Assembly: GCF_036248275.1 (NCBI RefSeq)
Contig: NZ_CP109181.1
Location: 4,216,001 to 4,280,000 of the forward strand
Direction of reading: 5' to 3'
Source: Streptomyces sp. NBC_01716
GTDB taxonomy: Bacteria; Actinomycetota; Actinomycetes; Streptomycetales; Streptomycetaceae
DNA: 64,000 bases
Position numbers and translations under genes: made by a program. Shown here piece by piece: positions 60,238-64,000 of the stretch (positions are counted from its first letter, which is position 1; the number at the start of each line of letters is the position of its first letter). The notes beneath the pieces were generated by a model that did no database searches, was not told the origin of the DNA, and worked only from the letters and a program-made list of their open reading frames with translations.

Positions 60238-60522
60238 CTGATCCGGGTTCTCGCGGACCCGCTCAGGATGCAGATCGTGACCCTGCTCGCCCGCGAGACG
60301 CTCTGCACCACGCATCTGGTCGAGGAGACCGGCGCCCGGCAGACGAACCTCTCGAACCACCTGCGGGTCCTGCGCGAAGCAGGCGTGGTGGAGACGGAAC
60401 CGTGCGGGCGCTTCACGTACTACAAGCTCCGGCCCGACGTCATCGCCCAGCTCGCGGGCCAGTTCTCCGACCTGGCCGCCTCCGCCCGTACCGCTGCCGA
60501 GAACAAGAGGGCCTGTCCGTGA
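60214..60522 (+). CDS. arsR: ArsR-family arsenic-responsive repressor
   Basis: A 102-residue winged-helix repressor: RVLADPLRMQIVTLLARETL, CTTHLVEETGARQTNLSNHLRVLREAG. Cys in ETLCTTHL plus CGRF and a C-terminal CP could bind arsenite, though the classical CxCxxC is absent. It starts the arsR-acr3-arsO operon. Its stop overlaps the acr3 GTG. Two adjacent ATGs could start it. Confidence 0.93.
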   Translation: MMTSVDTDLIRVLADPLRMQIVTLLARETLCTTHLVEETGARQTNLSNHLRVLREAGVVETEPCGRFTYYKLRPDVIAQLAGQFSDLAASARTAAENKRACP

Positions 60523-61658
60523 CCCCCACCGAACCGACCGCTGCCGCCGCCACAACTCCGCAGAGCGGAGAGGACGCCTCGGTCGTCGCCAAGCTCTCGA
60601 CGCTGGACCGGTTCCTGGCGGTGTGGATCCTGCTCGCCATGGCCCTGGGTCTCGGGCTCGGCCGGCTGATCCCAGGACTGAACGACGCGCTCGCCAAGGT
60701 CGAGATCGGCGGCATCTCCCTGCCGATCGCCGTCGGCCTGCTGATCATGATGTATCCCGTACTGGCGAAGGTCCGCTACGACAAGCTGGACGCCGTCACC
60801 GGGGACAAGCGGCTGATGGTCTCGTCCCTCGCGGTCAACTGGATCGCCGGCCCGGCCGTCATGTTCGCGCTGGCCTGGATCTTCCTGCCGGACCTGCCCG
60901 AGTACCGCACCGGCCTGATCATCGTCGGCCTCGCCCGCTGCATCGCCATGGTCATCATCTGGAACGACCTCGCCTGCGGCGACCGCGAAGCAGCCGCCGT
61001 CCTCGTCGCCCTCAACTCCGTCTTCCAGGTCATCGCCTTCGGCCTGCTCGGCTGGCTCTACCTCGACCTGCTCCCCGGCTGGCTCGGCCTGGGCGACGGC
61101 GAGAGCCTCGACATCTCCATGTGGAAGATCGCGCTGAACGTCGTCATCTTCCTCGGCGTCCCCCTGCTGGCCGGCTTCCTGACCCGCCGTCTGGGCGAGA
61201 AGAAGATGGGCCGCGAGTCCTACGAGTCCACGTTCCTGCCGAAGATCGGCCCCTGGGCCCTGTACGGCCTGCTGTTCACGATCGTCATCCTCTTCGCCCT
61301 CCAGGGAAAGACGATCACCTCACAGCCCATGGACGTCGCCCGGATCGCACTCCCACTGCTGGTGTACTTCGCGATCATGTTCTTCGGCACCTTCGCGCTC
61401 GGCAAGGCCATCGGACTGGCCTACGACCGCACCACGACCCTGGCGTTCACCGCGGCCGGCAACAACTTCGAACTCGCCATCGCCGTCGCCATCGCCACCT
61501 TCGGCGTCACCTCCGGCCAGGCACTGTCCGGCGTCGTCGGCCCCCTCATCGAAGTCCCCGTCCTCATCGGGCTCGTCTACGTCTCCCTGGCCTGGCGGCG
61601 GAAGTTCGCCCCCACGGCGATCACCACCAGCACGGCGACGAATACGGCGAACCGCTGA
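60519..61658 (+). CDS. acr3: Arsenite efflux permease ACR3 (ArsB)
   Basis: A 379-residue permease of the ACR3/BASS type with about 10 membrane spans. Signature parts are GLIIVGLARCIAMVIIWNDLACGD (with the conserved Cys needed for arsenite transport, read over residues 130-150), ALNSVFQVIAFGLLG, and FTAAGNNFELAIAVAIATFG. It expels arsenite made by ArsC. It corresponds to arsB in arsRBOCT. The GTG overlaps arsR. Confidence 0.94.
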   Translation: MTPTEPTAAAATTPQSGEDASVVAKLSTLDRFLAVWILLAMALGLGLGRLIPGLNDALAKVEIGGISLPIAVGLLIMMYPVLAKVRYDKLDAVTGDKRLMVSSLAVNWIAGPAVMFALAWIFLPDLPEYRTGLIIVGLARCIAMVIIWNDLACGDREAAAVLVALNSVFQVIAFGLLGWLYLDLLPGWLGLGDGESLDISMWKIALNVVIFLGVPLLAGFLTRRLGEKKMGRESYESTFLPKIGPWALYGLLFTIVILFALQGKTITSQPMDVARIALPLLVYFAIMFFGTFALGKAIGLAYDRTTTLAFTAAGNNFELAIAVAIATFGVTSGQALSGVVGPLIEVPVLIGLVYVSLAWRRKFAPTAITTSTATNTANR

Positions 61659-61735
61659 TGGAGGGTCCCAACTGCCCGGCACACCCACGCACCAAAGGAC
61701 ACGTCGCGGGCACGGCGGGCCCGCGACCGCGATGA
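61658..61735 (+). CDS. 25-codon mini-ORF bridging acr3 and arsO
   Basis: The ATG overlaps the acr3 stop (TGATG) and its own stop overlaps the arsO ATG (ATGA), so ribosomes could pass acr3-miniORF-arsO without release. The peptide begins MEGPNCPAHPRTKGH. It contains one Cys and two His and no recognisable domain. It may be a coupling device that fills what would otherwise be a gap, or a genuine small protein that binds metal. Confidence 0.4.
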   Translation: MEGPNCPAHPRTKGHVAGTAGPRPR

Positions 61736-62850
61736 CCGATGTGGTGGTGATCGGCGGCGGCCAGGCCGGGCTCGCCGCCGGTTACCATCTGCGCCGCCTC
61801 GGCCTGGACTTCGTCGTCCTCGACGCCCAGTCCAGGGTGGGCGGCGCATGGCAGCACGCCTGGGACTCGCTGCGCCTGTTCTCCCCGGCGGCGTTCTCCT
61901 CACTGCCGGGCAGGCTCATGCCCTCGCAAGCGGGTCAGGAATACCCGGACGCCGGGCACGTCGTGGACTACCTCACCGACTATGAACACCGCTACGACCT
62001 GCCCGTACACCGGCCGGTGCGCGTGAACGCCGTACGACGAGACGGCACACGACTGCGAGTCGAGACAGACCACGGTGCCTGGTCCGCGCGAGCCGTGATC
62101 TCGGCGACCGGTACGTGGTGGCGGCCGTTCCTGCCCGCCGTCCCCGGCATGAACGTTTTCACCGGCCGCCAGCTTCACACCGCCGACTACCGGACCCCGG
62201 CCGAGTTCGCCGGGCAGCGCGTCGTCGTGGTCGGCGGAGGCAACTCCGGCGCCCAGGTAGCGGCCGGCCTCGCCCACAGCACGGAGCTGACCTGGGTGAC
62301 TTCACGCCCGCCGCGCTTCCTCGCCGACGACATCGACGGCCGCGCCCTGTTCGACACTGCGACCGCCCGCCGCCGCGCACTCGACGAAGGCCGCACGGAC
62401 ACAGGCGGCGTCGCCTCGCTCGGCGACATCGTCGCCGTACCTCCCGTACGCGAAGCCCGCGACGCCGGACTGCTCAAAGCCCAGCCCATGTTCGACCGCC
62501 TCACCTCCGACAGCGCCGAATGGTCCGACGGCACAAGCACCAAGATCGACACCGTCATCTGGTGCACCGGCTTCCGCCCCGCCCTCTCCCACCTCGCCCC
62601 GCTCGCCCTGCGCGGACCACGCGGCCACATCCCCACGAACGGCACACAGGCCGCGGGCGAACCCCGTCTCCACCTGCTCGGCTACGGCGACTGGACCGGC
62701 CCCGCCTCCGCCACCCTCATCGGCGTCGGCCGCCCCGCCCGAGACGCGGCACGCGACATCGCCGCCCTGCTGCTGACCGTGCAGCAACGCTTCGTACCGG
62801 CGCACTGTAGGCAGCAGGGGGCGAAGGTCAGTCATGACGGGCGAGCTTGA
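61732..62850 (+). CDS. arsO: Flavin-dependent monooxygenase ArsO
   Basis: A 372-residue flavoprotein monooxygenase: FAD motif VIGGGQAGLAAGYHL, a FATGTW-like signature (SATGTWWRPFLPAVPG), and NADPH motif VVVGGGNSGAQVAAG. It belongs to the ArsO/CzcO-like family found in Streptomyces arsRBOCT clusters; the exact reaction is unclear. The 3' end overlaps the convergent permease gene by 23 bp. Confidence 0.88.
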   Translation: MTDVVVIGGGQAGLAAGYHLRRLGLDFVVLDAQSRVGGAWQHAWDSLRLFSPAAFSSLPGRLMPSQAGQEYPDAGHVVDYLTDYEHRYDLPVHRPVRVNAVRRDGTRLRVETDHGAWSARAVISATGTWWRPFLPAVPGMNVFTGRQLHTADYRTPAEFAGQRVVVVGGGNSGAQVAAGLAHSTELTWVTSRPPRFLADDIDGRALFDTATARRRALDEGRTDTGGVASLGDIVAVPPVREARDAGLLKAQPMFDRLTSDSAEWSDGTSTKIDTVIWCTGFRPALSHLAPLALRGPRGHIPTNGTQAAGEPRLHLLGYGDWTGPASATLIGVGRPARDAARDIAALLLTVQQRFVPAHCRQQGAKVSHDGRA

Positions 62851-63652
62851 CGGCGGAAACGAGCAGGATCACGGCCAGCGCGGGGATGAGCACCAGGTCC
62901 GGGAACACGCCAAGGAGCAGTCCTCCCAGCACCGCCCCGGCGATCGAGCCCGCAATCATGATCAGTGTGAAGCGGCGGTTGGCGCCCAGCACGGCGAAAC
63001 TGCCGTCACGGCTGTAGCGGGCGAAGGCCACCAGCATCGTGGGCAGCGACACCAACAGCGAGAGACTTCCCGCCGTCTTGATGTCCACCGCGAACAGCAG
63101 CACGATCGTGGGGATCAGCAACTCGCCCCCGGCCACGCCCATGATCGCCGCGACCACCCCGATACCGAACCCGGCCACGACTCCACAGGGGACCTGCGCC
63201 CACAGCGGCAGGTCGAGCGTCCCCAGTGCGGTGGTGTGGGTGATCATCAGGGCGACGGCCATGAGCACCATCAGGGCGGCCAGCACCTTGTACAGGGTGG
63301 AACTGCGCATCCGCACCGCCCAGGCCGCTCCGGCCCAGGCGCCCAGCAGACTCCCGGCGAGCAGGTTGACCGCGACCGGCCAGCGTACGGCCACCTCGGC
63401 GGCCGAGACCGCTGCCATCCGGGCGGGCAGCGCGACCAGGACCACGACCAGGCTCATCGCCTTGTTCAGGATGACCGCAGAGAGCGCGGCGAACCCGAAG
63501 AAGCTGATGAGCAGCGGCAACCGGAACTCCGCGCCGCCCAGGCCGATCATTCCCCCCAGAACGCCGATGGCCGCACCCGTACCGAACACCACAGGCATCG
63601 AGCGTGTCGAACGCAGGGGAACGAGGTTCTGGTCGGTGGTCATGGCGGGCAT
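62828..63652 (-). CDS. TauE/SafE family sulfite/anion exporter
   Basis: A 274-residue membrane protein with about eight spans. The two-fold repeat typical of TauE/SafE is visible: TGAAIGVLGGMIGLGGAEFRLP and GIGVVAAIMGVAGGELLIPT. Members export sulfite, sulfoacetate or related anions. In an ars island it may handle thio- or organoarsenical-linked anions, but this is only by position. The GGAE in the first repeat and GGEL in the second are the family-specific turn. Start ATG1 or ATG4 are equivalent. Confidence 0.87.
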   Translation of the reverse strand: MPAMTTDQNLVPLRSTRSMPVVFGTGAAIGVLGGMIGLGGAEFRLPLLISFFGFAALSAVILNKAMSLVVVLVALPARMAAVSAAEVAVRWPVAVNLLAGSLLGAWAGAAWAVRMRSSTLYKVLAALMVLMAVALMITHTTALGTLDLPLWAQVPCGVVAGFGIGVVAAIMGVAGGELLIPTIVLLFAVDIKTAGSLSLLVSLPTMLVAFARYSRDGSFAVLGANRRFTLIMIAGSIAGAVLGGLLLGVFPDLVLIPALAVILLVSAVKLARHD

Positions 63653-63885
63653 CTTCGCTGGTCACGTCTCTGGCCCGCTAGGGCGCAGCCTCATCGTCGG
63701 GGAAGAACACCGCGCTCACATCCGGATTTACCCGGGACCGATACAGGCAGGCGATCAGCGGTCACTCCAAAGGCTCCGGCCATCAAGGTCCCCGACAACG
63801 TCACGCGCCCGGTCGATGTCGATACTCATCACCGCATCGTTCCCAGTGCCTCTGACGTCGCGCCCGGCCTTTACGAGGGTGCCCT
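63653..63885. other. Gene-free spacer between TauE/SafE and GNAT genes
   Basis: Mostly featureless. A 24-codon reverse-strand ORF (63755-63829) lacks a convincing ribosome site and is not counted as a gene. Confidence 0.4.
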
Positions 63886-64000
63886 TCAGACGACCTTGGT
63901 GCTGCGGCGTTCGATGAGGAGGACGTCGCGCCAGACGCCGTGGTGGCGGCCGACGCGTTCGCGGGTGCCGATGATGCGGAAGCCGGCTCGTTGGTGAAGT
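63886..64000 (-). CDS. GNAT acetyltransferase, C-terminal end (ArsN/phosphinothricin acetyltransferase-like)
   Basis: Only the last 38 codons are in the window; the start lies to the right. They read HQRAGFRIIGTRERVGRHHG then VWRDVLLIERRS, which is a very characteristic end of phosphinothricin-type N-acetyltransferases. The same family includes ArsN, which acetylates arsinothricin and occurs in arsenic clusters. Because it adjoins arsRBOCT, ArsN is the likelier identity. Confidence 0.7.
   Translation of the reverse strand, partial: LHQRAGFRIIGTRERVGRHHGVWRDVLLIERRSTKVV

Noticed and set aside
63755..63829. 24-codon reverse ORF MSIDIDRARDVVGDL...
   Set aside because: The start context is weak and the peptide matches no family; probably chance.

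Overview
The window is a high-GC actinobacterial chromosome segment, almost certainly Streptomyces. Evidence is the strong G/C at third codon positions, frequent GTG starts with GGAGG-type ribosome sites, and family content typical of the genus: XRE/DUF397 pairs, a DevR-like regulator, a K15-type DD-peptidase and a proteasome activator. A perfect parS site at 31539 suggests the segment lies in the origin-proximal core of the linear chromosome. No rRNA, tRNA or CRISPR array was seen.

Region 1 (1-13 kb) holds small transport and regulation units: MFS fragment, LURP-one protein, nitrilase, mycothiol-dependent enzyme, MFS/GntR pair, DD-peptidase, BRO-N protein, a SPOUT methyltransferase, a WhiJ/AbaA-like XRE-DUF397-ATPase triad, a PIMT-like methyltransferase coupled to a 34-residue peptide, and an HTH-membrane-propeller protein opposite a 56-residue protein.

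Region 2 (13-38 kb) is bracketed by two paralogous 2-oxoacid dehydrogenase E1alpha-E1beta-E2 operons (bkd type), the second beside an Lrp/AsnC regulator. Between them lie a DevR-like response regulator, a PPOX protein, a phosphotransferase, two divergent Ser/Thr kinases, a PadR-ABC transporter operon, bpa, a quinone oxidoreductase, a K+ channel, moeA and a MobA-like fusion.

Region 3 (38-49 kb) is phenylacetate catabolism: TetR with 3-hydroxyacyl-CoA dehydrogenase, divergent paaN, and paaABCDE. A TrmH methyltransferase and an HTTM/DUF5819 membrane pair lie between. An identical 14-bp palindrome sits at both paa promoters and a one-mismatch copy at the bkd/Lrp promoter, suggesting one TetR regulon.

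Region 4 (49-54 kb) is ordinary core: rhodanese, J-domain protein, DUF2252, HxlR/azoreductase. Region 5 (54-64 kb) looks acquired. It has a lower-GC AIPR-type nuclease gene, a degenerate NUDIX gene and a TniQ-like gene sharing a long palindrome, a broken arsR, and a complete arsRBOCT-like arsenic set (arsC-arsT divergent from arsR-acr3-arsO, with a 25-codon mini-ORF between acr3 and arsO), then a TauE/SafE permease and the 3' end of an ArsN-like acetyltransferase.
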